DNA of 10,541 nucleotides from Spirochaetaceae bacterium (GCA_003552745.1 PUOG01000149.1:1-10541), one strand, 5' to 3'. Counted from the first letter of the stretch, positions 1 through 7,615 are shown. The notes: a model not told the origin generated them from the sequence alone. Made by a program: numbers and translations.

Positions 1-86
1 CCGGGAATCGCTTCATCGCCGAGGTAGAGCGTCCCGTCGAGATCGAAGAGCACCGCGCGGATGCCGGTAAACGTACGATCATCCAT
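1..86 (-). CDS. HAD-superfamily hydrolase, NagD/phosphoglycolate-phosphatase-like (N-terminal fragment)
   Basis: Only the first 28 or so codons lie in the window; the gene runs leftward off the edge. The translation contains IRAVLFDLDGTLYLGDEAIP. This is HAD motif I (DxDGT), whose first Asp is the phosphoryl-accepting nucleophile. The following LYLGDEAIPG is typical of the HAD-IIA (NagD, AraL, 4-nitrophenylphosphatase-like) branch, which dephosphorylates small sugar or nucleotide phosphates in the cytosol. The substrate cannot be told from this fragment. The ATG at 86 places motif I about 14 residues in, as is normal for the family. An in-frame ATG at 137 would add 17 residues (MANTLEYGK...) and leave only 11 bp to the divergent biotin-ligase start. 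Neither start has a convincing Shine-Dalgarno sequence, so the start is uncertain. The motif I call is secure; the subfamily is an inference. Confidence 0.8.
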   Translation of the reverse strand, partial: MDDRTFTGIRAVLFDLDGTLYLGDEAIP

Positions 87-148
87 CGTACCCAAGTTTC
101 GAACATCACCCTTTCCATATTCAAGCGTGTTCGCCATACTCCCACCGC

Positions 149-970
149 GTGAACGTTGTTCGGCGGAGGCTTAACCTCGAGTGCTTTCACACGCTCTACT
201 CGCTGCCTGAGTGCGGGAGTACGATGGACGTTGCCGCCGAGCTGATCTCGCGCGGTGAGGCGGGCGGCGGCACCGTTATCATGACCGCGCATCAGAGCGC
301 CGGACGCGGTACGCACGGGCGAACGTGGACCGACGAACCCGGAAGCGCGCTCCTCGTGACGATGATCCTCGATGACGCCCGGGTCGACGCGCTGTTGCCG
401 CTACGCGTGGGAGTCGCGCTCTGCGATCTGCTGGAGTCGCTCGGTATCGGCGAACCACGCATCAAATGGCCGAACGACTGCATGTGCGCCGACGCGAAGA
501 TCGCCGGTATTCTCACGCGCCTCGAACCGCCGCATGCGCTGGTCGGGGTAGGGCTGAATGTGACCGCGGCGCCGGCCGCGGAGGCGACCTCGGTCGCCGC
601 CGAACTGGCCCGCGCGGCGGCCGGTGGCACCTCCGGCCGGTCATCCGAGCCGGCCCGCGCGGGGGCCGGTGGGCTGTCCGAGACGGCCGGCGCCGCGACC
701 GGCCGTGCTACCGCCTCCGCGGCGACCATCACCCCGGAAAGTGTGCTCGAGCTGTTTCTCGTCGCGATCTGCCGGCGGCTCGGCACGGAGGATGCCGGTC
801 GCGATTGTGCGGAACGACTGTGGCGTCTCGGGCAGTCGGTCATTATCGAGCAGACGGGTGGGAGAGAGATGATCCGCGGGACGATCGCCGGGGTAAGCGG
901 CGACGGGGCACTCATCATCTCCAGGAACAACAGAGAAGAGCGAATCTACGCCGGCCGGATTCGGGTTTAG
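149..970 (+). CDS. birA: Biotin--[acetyl-CoA-carboxylase] ligase, stand-alone (no HTH domain)
   Basis: The 273-residue cytosolic enzyme makes biotinyl-5'-AMP and transfers biotin to a lysine of biotin-carrier proteins such as AccB. The evidence is GRGTHGRTW (residues 52-60, the biotinyl-AMP-binding GRGRxGRxW loop), KWPND (106-110), AKIAGIL with the catalytic-type Lys117, and GVGLNV (133-138). A C-terminal SH3-like domain follows at about 228-273 (GQSVIIEQ...GALIISRN...YAGRI). There is no N-terminal winged helix, so this is a type I ligase that should not repress biotin genes. Residues about 139-193 form an Ala/Gly/Ser-rich stretch between the catalytic core and the C-terminal helices, longer than usual and partly built from a 45-bp-period duplication. 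The start is a GTG at 149 with no clear ribosome-binding site. The next ATG (residue 26) would cut into the conserved ...GSTMDVA strand, so a start at or near 149 is needed. The gene is divergent from the HAD gene. Confidence 0.93.
   Translation: MNVVRRRLNLECFHTLYSLPECGSTMDVAAELISRGEAGGGTVIMTAHQSAGRGTHGRTWTDEPGSALLVTMILDDARVDALLPLRVGVALCDLLESLGIGEPRIKWPNDCMCADAKIAGILTRLEPPHALVGVGLNVTAAPAAEATSVAAELARAAAGGTSGRSSEPARAGAGGLSETAGAATGRATASAATITPESVLELFLVAICRRLGTEDAGRDCAERLWRLGQSVIIEQTGGREMIRGTIAGVSGDGALIISRNNREERIYAGRIRV
607..672 (+). repeat. Imperfect 21-bp direct repeat with 45-bp period inside birA
   Basis: Bases 607-627 and 652-672 match at 20 of 21 positions (the difference is C at 618, G at 663). 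The 45-bp offset equals 15 codons, so the frame is kept. The repeat encodes ARAAAGG (residues 154-160) and ARAGAGG (169-175). The rest of each 45-bp unit has diverged. This looks like an old in-frame duplication that lengthened the Ala/Gly-rich loop of the biotin ligase. Confidence 0.75.
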
Positions 971-1004
971 TCGGCGCCTCGCAACGCTTCCGGAAAAAAA
1001 TCAG

Positions 1005-1032
1005 TTGATTCTCTCACGCCTGTTGTTGTAAA
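1005..1032 (+). promoter_or_regulatory. Candidate sigma-70-type promoter for groL
   Basis: TTGATT (1005-1010) and TGTAAA (1027-1032) are separated by 16 bp, and each resembles the -35/-10 consensus at four positions. Transcription would begin near 1039, leaving a leader of about 80 nt before groL. The -10 element runs into the left arm of the inverted repeat at 1028-1061, so anything bound there would block the promoter. This is a match by eye only. A second -10-like TGTAAT lies at 1052-1057 but has no good -35 at the right distance. Confidence 0.45.
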
Positions 1033-1061
1033 TTACGTTCCGCGGGCGGAATGTAATTTAC
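1028..1061. promoter_or_regulatory. 34-bp inverted repeat upstream of groL, candidate operator
   Basis: The left arm GTAAATTACGTTCCGC (1028-1043) and right arm GCGGAATGTAATTTAC (1046-1061) are reverse complements with one mismatch in 16 (G1037 against T1052), around a 2-base centre. A third half-site, TTACGTTC, follows at 1058-1065 in the same orientation as 1033-1040. The set is therefore TTACGTTCC (+), TTACATTCC (-) and TTACGTTCG (+). The repeat overlaps the likely -10 and start site, where CIRCE normally sits at groE operons. It is not CIRCE (TTAGCACTC-N9-GAGTGCTAA). No T-tract follows, so it is unlikely to be a birA terminator. The operator role is an inference; the repeat itself is plain in the sequence. 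Confidence 0.7.
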
Positions 1062-1120
1062 GTTCGCGCTCTATTCCAGTGTGTATCACAGAATAACAGC
1101 AAATCAGAGAGGAGTGATCT

Positions 1121-2785
<1,665 letters not shown>

Positions 2786-2826
2786 GCCCCTCCACCCACA
2801 ACGGTCGGAGCCGTCACGAAGGCAGT

Positions 2827-2872
2827 GCCGCGGATATCGCGTCCGCGGCCGCCGCGGCTCCGCCGCCTTTTC
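2827..2872 (+). terminator. Possible rho-independent terminator after groL
   Basis: Two hairpins stand in the 123-bp gap after groL. The first is GCCGCGGA (2827-2834) with TCCGCGGC (2842-2849) around a 7-nt loop. The second is GCGGC (2854-2858) with GCCGC (2862-2866) around a 3-nt loop, and it is followed by CTTTTC. The T-run is only four long, so termination may be weak or partial, which would allow some groL read-through into the small gene at 2909. Confidence 0.45.
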
Positions 2873-2908
2873 AAAAATCCGCAGACACGCTACCTTACTC
2901 GTAGAGCT

Positions 2909-3202
2909 ATGAAACGGCGCGATTTCATCTTCACGATCGGGTACCAGGGCAGTGCGGCTATGGTAGACCGGACCGCGGTAAGGCGCTTCGGAAAACTTTC
3001 GACCGAGGAACTCGCGCGCGAGGAGTTGTTCCGGGCGGCTTTCTGCTCGGCGCTCTACAGCGGTGACGAAAACGAGCTCGAGACGTTTCGGCGGATTTTC
3101 GGAGAGGCGTCCGGAATGGAGGAACTGTCGGTCGAGGAGCTGAAGCGTCTGTTCGGCGTGAAGGGGGTTCCCGACAACGTGAGCCGGGTGATCTACGTAT
3201 AG
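2909..3202 (+). CDS. Small protein of unknown function (97 aa) downstream of groL
   Basis: I do not recognise this family. The ATG at 2909 gives a soluble, charged protein opening with MKRRDFIFTIGYQGSAAMVD and containing two acidic helical stretches (LSTEELAREELFRAAF and MEELSVEELKRLFG). It ends in GVPDNVSRVIYV. There is no membrane segment, signal peptide, Cys/His metal site or obvious HTH. The frame stays open upstream to a GTG at 2825, but that extension would be an Arg/Pro-rich translation of the groL terminator hairpins, so 2909 is preferred. The ribosome-binding site is weak (AGAG shortly before the ATG). A poor TTTTCA-N17-TACCTT promoter can be drawn at 2868-2896. Base composition and strong codon periodicity match the neighbouring genes, which supports it being real. 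Its position might suggest a link with groL, but the 123-bp gap and hairpins argue against tight coupling. Confidence 0.75.
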   Translation: MKRRDFIFTIGYQGSAAMVDRTAVRRFGKLSTEELAREELFRAAFCSALYSGDENELETFRRIFGEASGMEELSVEELKRLFGVKGVPDNVSRVIYV

Positions 3203-3224
3203 CCGACGGATTCGTCGCTTCGCC

Positions 3225-3285
3225 GCGCAACGTGAATGGAGCAAGTCGAAGCGGTTCGCGTGGCCGCACGATTCTGTTCACGCGC
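3225..3285 (+). other. Nested imperfect hairpin between the small gene and yajC
   Basis: Three coaxial stems can be drawn. The outer one is GCGC-aac-GTGAA (3225-3236) with TTCACGCGC (3277-3285). The middle one is AGTCG (3244-3248) with CGATT (3269-3273), including one G-U pair. The inner one is GCGG (3251-3254) with CCGC (3264-3267). That makes about 18 pairs over 61 nt. It lies just 3' of the small gene and upstream of the likely yajC promoter, so it would belong to the end of the upstream transcript or to a separate small RNA. No U-tract follows. It could be chance folding of GC-rich sequence. Confidence 0.25.
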
Positions 3286-3307
3286 TAAAGATCGACAGGA
3301 GCGAAAC

Positions 3308-3337
3308 TTGACGCTCGAATCCGGCGTGTGGTAGCGT
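3308..3337 (+). promoter_or_regulatory. Candidate promoter for yajC-secD-secF
   Basis: TTGACG (3308-3313, five of six matches to the -35 consensus) is followed after 18 bp by TAGCGT (3332-3337, a weak -10). Transcription would start near 3344, about 20 nt before the yajC ATG at 3367, with an AGGG ribosome-binding element at 3354-3357. No other good promoter was seen in the 164-bp gap before yajC. This is an eye match only. Confidence 0.5.
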
Positions 3338-3366
3338 CGGAAATCTTAACGACAGGGTAATCAGAT

Positions 3367-3771
3367 ATGACAATAGCCAATTTCATGCCCGTGATTCTTC
3401 AGGCTCAGCCGGGCGGTGGGGGAGAGCAGCTTCTTTTCCCTCTGGTGACGTTCGGTTTGATCGCGGCGATCATGTACTTCCTCATCATTCGCCCGCAAAA
3501 CAGGCGACAGAAAGAGCAGCAGAAGCTGTTGGATGCTCTGAAGAAGGGCGATCGCGTGGTTACAATCGGTGGAATTCGCGGTACGATCGTCGGCATGAAA
3601 GACGATTCCGTCCTCTTGAAGGTGGATGATAGCACTAAGCTCGAGTTCTCGCGCAGCTCCGTGAGCGGCCTGCTCGAGAAGAAGGGGAAGGGCGGGGGCA
3701 AGTCCCAGAAGAAGGAGCAGGTGGAGCTGGAAGAACCGGAAGCGGATGAGTCCGAAGAAGAGGACACGTAA
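3367..3771 (+). CDS. yajC: Preprotein translocase subunit YajC
   Basis: This 134-residue single-span inner-membrane protein associates with SecDF and the SecYEG channel. It has a short N-terminus rich in Gly, one membrane helix (about residues 23-41, LFPLVTFGLIAAIMYFLII), and the family signature FLIIRPQNRRQKE directly after it. A small cytosolic domain with LKKGDRVVTIGGIRGTI (58-74) follows. The last 30 or so residues are a charged, low-complexity tail: lysine-rich (103-117), then strongly acidic to the end (ELEEPEADESEEEDT). The usual YajC is about 85-120 residues, so the tail accounts for the extra length. It is the first gene of a yajC-secD-secF operon, with 77 bp before secD. The identification is secure. 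Confidence 0.97.
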   Translation: MTIANFMPVILQAQPGGGGEQLLFPLVTFGLIAAIMYFLIIRPQNRRQKEQQKLLDALKKGDRVVTIGGIRGTIVGMKDDSVLLKVDDSTKLEFSRSSVSGLLEKKGKGGGKSQKKEQVELEEPEADESEEEDT

Positions 3772-3812
3772 CCTCTTCGCCCGTCGTTTCCCGTCCTCCG
3801 GCTTCGCCGTGA

Positions 3813-3839
3813 AGGTTCGGTATGTGTACCCACCTGGAG
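3813..3839 (+). promoter_or_regulatory. Hairpin abutting the secD ribosome-binding site
   Basis: In the yajC-secD gap, AGGT (3813-3816) and GGTA (3819-3822) can pair with TACC (3827-3830) and ACCT (3832-3835) around a TGTG loop. The secD Shine-Dalgarno GGAG (3836-3839) follows at once. A CTCC at 3796-3799 could instead pair with GGAG and hide it, giving two competing folds. Whether this tunes secD translation relative to yajC is speculation. Confidence 0.3.
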
Positions 3840-3848
3840 TAGCTAGTC

Positions 3849-5582
3849 ATGAGTAAGCGTTTTCGGTTTTTCATTGTACTCGTATTTGTAGTGATCGCCG
3901 GGATATTTCTGACGCCGACCGTCCGGTGGTACGCGTTCATCCCCGACGAGGAGAAAGAGCTCGCAGCCTCGGGGCGCTCCGGAATTCAACAGTACTCTCG
4001 CCGGCAGGCGACCGAAGCAATCGAGCAGTTGACGCAGCTCGCAGAGGATACACCGGAAGCTCCGGTGCCCGAGCAGTACGAGTTCATGATCTCCGCCGCC
4101 GAGGCGAATCGCGATGTGATCGGTGAGCCGGCGCCGTCGGAGTGGACGGTCCGCGATCTCCTGTTGAGCTTCCCCGACGAGCAGGCCGCATTCAAAGTCG
4201 TGGAGGATCATCATCGCAATCGTCTGCAGTCAGTACGCGATATGCGCTCGCGGATCGTCGAGCTCGGACTCGACCTCTCCGGTGGAGTTATCGTCACGCT
4301 GAGTCCCGATCGGGCAAGTCTCGCCGAGCGGCTGGGTCGCGATCCGACCGACGAGGAGTTCGACGAGGCGATCGACCTCGCAATGGAGATTCTGCGTAAC
4401 CGCATCGACCAGTTCGGTGTGACCGAGCCGCAGATTCGACGTCTCGAGGGCGGACTGATTTCGCTCGAGGTTCCCGGTGACGACGATCGTGATCAGGTCG
4501 ATGCTTTTCTGCAAGGACGTGGGAGCCTCAATTTCCACATCGTAAACGATGATGCTACCGAGCAGTTGATCGAGTATCAACGTCGGAATCCGGGCTGGAA
4601 TCCGGATGACGACGAGATGCCCGATTTCATACCGGCGGGCACCAAGGTCCGTCCGTATGTCCAGCGAGACGAGTACGGGCTCGATCAGCTCGTTCAGCAT
4701 ATCGCCGTATACGAGGACCTCGACGAGTACGGCCTCGAGGGCTCGCACATTACCGAGGCTCAGGTCGGTCGCGATCAGCTGACCAACCAGCCGGTCGTCA
4801 ACTTCATGCTCGACGGCCAGGGAGCCGATCTTTTCGCCAGACTGACCCGCGATAATGTCGGCAACTCCATGGCCATTCTCATGGATCAGAACGTACGCGC
4901 ATACGCGGGCATTCGCGAGGAGATACCGACCGGCCAGGTCCGGATCGACGGCGGATTCACCTTCCAGGAGGCAAATGATCTCGCGACGGTGCTCCGTACC
5001 GCGGCACTGCCGGTGGACCTTGTCGTCGAAAGCCAGCAGGTTATCGGAGCAGCGCTTGGCGAGGACGCGATCCAGGCCGGTATTATGGCTATCAGCGTCG
5101 GATTCGCGCTTGTGGTCATCTTCATGGCCTTCTTCTACAAGGGCGCAGGGCTTGTCGCCGATCTGATTCTCATCCTCAATCTCTTCTTCATCGTGGCGAT
5201 TCTTTCGGTCTTCAACCTGACGCTGACCTTGACGAGTATCGCCGGTATCGTACTCACCGTCGGTATGGCGGTAGACGCGAACGTCATCGTTTACGAGCGT
5301 ATCAAGGAAGAGTACCGCCTCGGCAAGAGCGCGAAGGCGAGTGTCGCCGCCGGTTTCCAGAAGGCTATGTCATCGGTACTCGACGCGAACGTGACGACCT
5401 TCATCGCTGCGATCTTCCTGAGTCAGCTGGGTACCGGTCCGATTCAGGGCTTTGCCGTCACTCTCGCTGTCGGTATTGTGAGCTCGATGTTTACCGCGCT
5501 GTTCGTATCGCGACTGCTCTTTGACTTCGGAACCGATGTGCTGAAGCGGCAGAAACTGAGTATTGGCTGGAGTGTTCGATGA
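3849..5582 (+). CDS. secD: Protein translocase subunit SecD
   Basis: At 577 residues this is a normal length for SecD. Together with SecF it uses the proton gradient to pull exported proteins out of SecYEG on the periplasmic side. TM1 spans about residues 5-25. A large periplasmic region follows (about 30-400) that carries the LGLDLSGG motif (139-146) and the NRIDQFGVTEPQI element (184-196). A cluster of five more helices comes after it, from about 407 to 558. The translocation motif VGMAVDANVIVYERIKEE (471-488) holds Asp476, the counterpart of the essential proton-path Asp519 of E. coli, and LDANVTTFIAA lies at 511-521. About 105 residues separate TM1 from the LGLDLSGG motif, and the periplasmic part is rich in Asp/Glu. 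The start is the ATG at 3849 with GGAG nine bases upstream. The gene ends in an ATGA overlap with secF, which implies translational coupling. Confidence 0.98.
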   Translation: MSKRFRFFIVLVFVVIAGIFLTPTVRWYAFIPDEEKELAASGRSGIQQYSRRQATEAIEQLTQLAEDTPEAPVPEQYEFMISAAEANRDVIGEPAPSEWTVRDLLLSFPDEQAAFKVVEDHHRNRLQSVRDMRSRIVELGLDLSGGVIVTLSPDRASLAERLGRDPTDEEFDEAIDLAMEILRNRIDQFGVTEPQIRRLEGGLISLEVPGDDDRDQVDAFLQGRGSLNFHIVNDDATEQLIEYQRRNPGWNPDDDEMPDFIPAGTKVRPYVQRDEYGLDQLVQHIAVYEDLDEYGLEGSHITEAQVGRDQLTNQPVVNFMLDGQGADLFARLTRDNVGNSMAILMDQNVRAYAGIREEIPTGQVRIDGGFTFQEANDLATVLRTAALPVDLVVESQQVIGAALGEDAIQAGIMAISVGFALVVIFMAFFYKGAGLVADLILILNLFFIVAILSVFNLTLTLTSIAGIVLTVGMAVDANVIVYERIKEEYRLGKSAKASVAAGFQKAMSSVLDANVTTFIAAIFLSQLGTGPIQGFAVTLAVGIVSSMFTALFVSRLLFDFGTDVLKRQKLSIGWSVR

Positions 5583-6691
5583 AGGGCGTAATCGACTTTC
5601 TCAAGTATAGAATCCCGTTTCTGGCGCTGTCGCTCGTAGTGATAGTCGCCGGTCTGGCGATCACCATTAGTCACGACGGTTTCAACCTCGGCGTGGACTT
5701 CCAGGCAGGGTTGCGTCACCAGGTCCAGATCGATCCCGACGAGACCTCGGTAACGATCGACCAGGTCCGGGAAAGCCTGGCCTCGATTACTGGAGCCCAG
5801 GTTCAGGGCGTCGGTTCGGCCGAGGAGCAGCGCTTCAGCATCCGGGTAATCGCGGAAGAAGCCGACGAGCGGGTGGCAAGTGAACTCGCCGCCGACGTAA
5901 TGAGTATTCTGAGAAATGCCTTCGGAGACGACGCGGTCCTGGAGGAGAGCTCCAACTTCGTTGGTCCCGGGTTTTCCGCGGCGCTCGCTCGACAGACCTT
6001 CCTGCTCACTGCCGTTGCGCTGGTTCTCATTCTGGTATACGTCTGGGTGCGCTTTCGACTTGCCTACGCCATAGGTGCCATCGCGCCACTTCTGCACGAT
6101 GTTGCCTTTATGCTCGTGTTCATCGGGGCGTTCCAGATCGAAGTATCGACCGCGACGGTTGCGGCGGTGCTGACTGTGATCGGCTACTCGTTGAACGATA
6201 CGATCGTCATTTTCGACCGAATTCGTGAGAACGAGTCACTCATGCGTAACGCCGGGTTCTACGAGGTGGTGAATACGAGCATCACACAGAGCATGACTCG
6301 AACGGTAATCACGTCGTTCACTACTCTGCTCGCCGTCGGTGCGATTTTCATTTTCGCCACCGGGACCATTCAGGACTTCGCGCTGAATCTGATCGTCGGT
6401 GTCCTGGTTGGAACATACTCCTCGATCTATATCGCATCGCCGGTGCTGTTAGCGCTGCAGCGCAAGCTCAGATCGAAGCGCGAGGTGGCTGTACGGCCAG
6501 CGGCGGAGGCTCCGGCGCGAAGCCGGGAGCAGGCGCCCGCTGCTGCGACCGCCGGTGCCGCAGCAGGATCAGGTTCCAACGGCAGCGCCCCTGTTGTCGA
6601 CCGGAAGAAGGCCGCGGACGTCAAAGAGGAGATCCGCAAGCAGCGTGAGGCTGCCGGTAAGAGCAAGGGCGGTAAGAAGAAGAAAAAATGA
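5579..6691 (+). CDS. secF: Protein translocase subunit SecF
   Basis: The 370-residue partner of SecD begins at the ATG overlapping the secD stop by 4 bases. TM1 is at about 12-30, followed by the periplasmic domain with NLGVDFQAG (36-44), a variant of the common GIDFxGG motif. Five more helices follow (roughly 139-157, 162-186, 192-211, 243-263 and 266-294). The conserved SLNDTIVIFDRIREN (204-218) contains Asp207, and TRTVITS contains Arg241; these match E. coli SecF Asp213 and Arg247. After the last helix is a 73-residue cytosolic tail (298-370). Its Ala/Gly/Ser-rich linker leads into a charged helix (DRKKAADVKEEIRKQREAAG) and ends GGKKKKK. Such a tail is absent from E. coli SecF. The next gene converges on secF from the other strand, 31 bp away, with no evident terminator hairpin between them. 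Confidence 0.97.
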   Translation: MKGVIDFLKYRIPFLALSLVVIVAGLAITISHDGFNLGVDFQAGLRHQVQIDPDETSVTIDQVRESLASITGAQVQGVGSAEEQRFSIRVIAEEADERVASELAADVMSILRNAFGDDAVLEESSNFVGPGFSAALARQTFLLTAVALVLILVYVWVRFRLAYAIGAIAPLLHDVAFMLVFIGAFQIEVSTATVAAVLTVIGYSLNDTIVIFDRIRENESLMRNAGFYEVVNTSITQSMTRTVITSFTTLLAVGAIFIFATGTIQDFALNLIVGVLVGTYSSIYIASPVLLALQRKLRSKREVAVRPAAEAPARSREQAPAAATAGAAAGSGSNGSAPVVDRKKAADVKEEIRKQREAAGKSKGGKKKKK

Positions 6692-6722
6692 TCCGGTCGT
6701 CGTGCGCTCGCGGTTGTACCAC

Positions 6723-7484
6723 CTAATAGGTTTGGCCGTGGACCTTCAACAGGTCGAAGCGTCCTACGTTGCTTATGAGCATGGTAGCCATGACGCCGGC
6801 TGCGGTCGGATCGGTGACGATGAGATCGCAGTAGCGATTGACCGATCCGGCCATCTTCAGGCTGATAACCGGTATCCCGTACTCCTCGCGCAGCTCGGTA
6901 ACCGCGGCAGCGATTTCGCCGCCCATGAGTGATCCGGCGAGAACCAGCACTCCGACACGGTGGAGACGCCCTACCGCCCGAACGGCCTCGGCGAGCTCGT
7001 GCTCGCCGACGAGGGCGATCGTATCGACTGAAATCAGCTCGCCCCGGATATTGTGTCGATCCGCCTCCGCGATCGCTCCCGATGCGACCGCTGCAACCTG
7101 TGCGCCGCCGCCCATCACGATGACCCTTTTGCCGAACGTCTTGCTGAACAGCGGCCGGATATGTACCTGTTCCACACCCGGCACCGCCGAGACGCGCCGC
7201 TCCATCTCGTCGGCCTTCGATTCGCCGTTATTCGCCTTGAGCTGGATCAGCAGATGCGTTCGGTTATCGAAGTCGATCCACGACTGGAAATAGCCGACGT
7301 CTCCCTTGAGCTCGGATATAACAGCCGTTACATCGGCGATGAGCCCGATGCGGTCCTCGGCGGTGACCTCGATCGCGTAGCCGGGTGAGGTCATGGCCGC
7401 GGGGTGTGTCTTGAACTGATAGTAGCGTGCGGCAAGACGTTCGGGCACAGACGGCTTCATGCTCTGACGATACCGGCGCTGCAT
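6723..7484 (-). CDS. ACT-domain protein with archaeal-type C-terminal domain (DUF5612-like)
   Basis: The 253-residue cytosolic protein has two parts. Residues about 36-110 form an ACT domain (YAIEVTAEDRIGLIADVTAVISEL, then a GDVGYFQSW strand and a second alpha-beta unit), a fold that usually binds amino acids or other small ligands. Residues about 118-245 form a Rossmann-like domain. It holds GKRVIVMGGGAQVA, EADRHNIRGELISVDTIALV, RVGVLVLAGSLMGGEI, GIPVISLKMAGSV and DLIVTDPTAAGVMA. From memory this matches proteins common in methanogenic archaea (Pfam DUF5612); I could not check that. It has no DNA-binding motif and no known enzymatic function. The ATG at 7484 is used; in-frame ATGs at 7460 and 7394 are alternatives, the last starting just before the ACT domain, and none has a good ribosome-binding site. 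It diverges from the hydrolase gene and converges with secF, so it is probably transcribed alone. Confidence 0.85.
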   Translation of the reverse strand: MQRRYRQSMKPSVPERLAARYYQFKTHPAAMTSPGYAIEVTAEDRIGLIADVTAVISELKGDVGYFQSWIDFDNRTHLLIQLKANNGESKADEMERRVSAVPGVEQVHIRPLFSKTFGKRVIVMGGGAQVAAVASGAIAEADRHNIRGELISVDTIALVGEHELAEAVRAVGRLHRVGVLVLAGSLMGGEIAAAVTELREEYGIPVISLKMAGSVNRYCDLIVTDPTAAGVMATMLISNVGRFDLLKVHGQTY

Positions 7485-7520
7485 GAGTCGTTCAAGTGGG
7501 CGGGTGGAGACGGAGTCGGC

Positions 7521-7554
7521 CCGGCGGTCGCCGGTGGGGTCGCAGCGGAGCTGC
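7521..7554. repeat. Two short perfect inverted repeats in the divergent intergenic region
   Basis: CCGGCG-GT-CGCCGG (7521-7534) and GCAGC-GGA-GCTGC (7542-7554) lie back to back between the ACT-protein gene and the hydrolase gene, just upstream of the hydrolase promoter. They would also fall in the leader of the ACT-gene transcript. They could be operators, RNA hairpins or chance in GC-rich DNA. Confidence 0.4.
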
Positions 7555-7562
7555 TCTGCTGC

Positions 7563-7591
7563 TTGCGGACACCCTCCGGTGGCAATATAGT
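7563..7591 (+). promoter_or_regulatory. Promoter of the hydrolase-glgX pair
   Basis: TTGCGG (7563-7568) is followed after 17 bp by TATAGT (7586-7591), five of six matches to the -10 consensus. This is the most convincing promoter in the window and stands out as AT-rich in GC-rich DNA. Transcription should begin near 7598, giving a leader of only about 18 nt before the TTG start at 7616. That placement rules out the upstream GTG at 7496 as the start used from this promoter. Confidence 0.6.
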
Positions 7592-7615
7592 GATGACAAT
7601 AAGCTGGGGATCGAC

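Noticed and set aside
292..1008. Overlapping open frames on both strands across birA
   Set aside because: Their products are Arg/Pro/Ser-rich low-complexity strings typical of off-frame reading in GC-rich DNA; the birA frame carries the conserved ligase motifs.
1028..1061. Reading the inverted repeat as the birA terminator
   Set aside because: No run of T follows the right arm, and the repeat sits about 60 bp beyond the birA stop on top of the probable groL promoter.
1005..1120. CIRCE element for HrcA control of groL
   Set aside because: I looked for TTAGCACTC and GAGTGCTAA and found neither; the inverted repeat here has a different sequence and spacing.
2825..2908. A longer form of the small gene starting at the GTG at 2825
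   Set aside because: The extra 28 residues are an Arg/Pro-rich reading of the hairpins after groL, and the normal-looking protein begins at the ATG at 2909.
7496..7615. A 40-residue N-terminal extension of the alpha/beta hydrolase from the GTG at 7496
   Set aside because: It is Arg/Gly-rich, would be encoded across the inverted repeats and the promoter at 7563-7591, and lies outside the normal family fold. The TTG at 7616 with GGGGA before it fits better.
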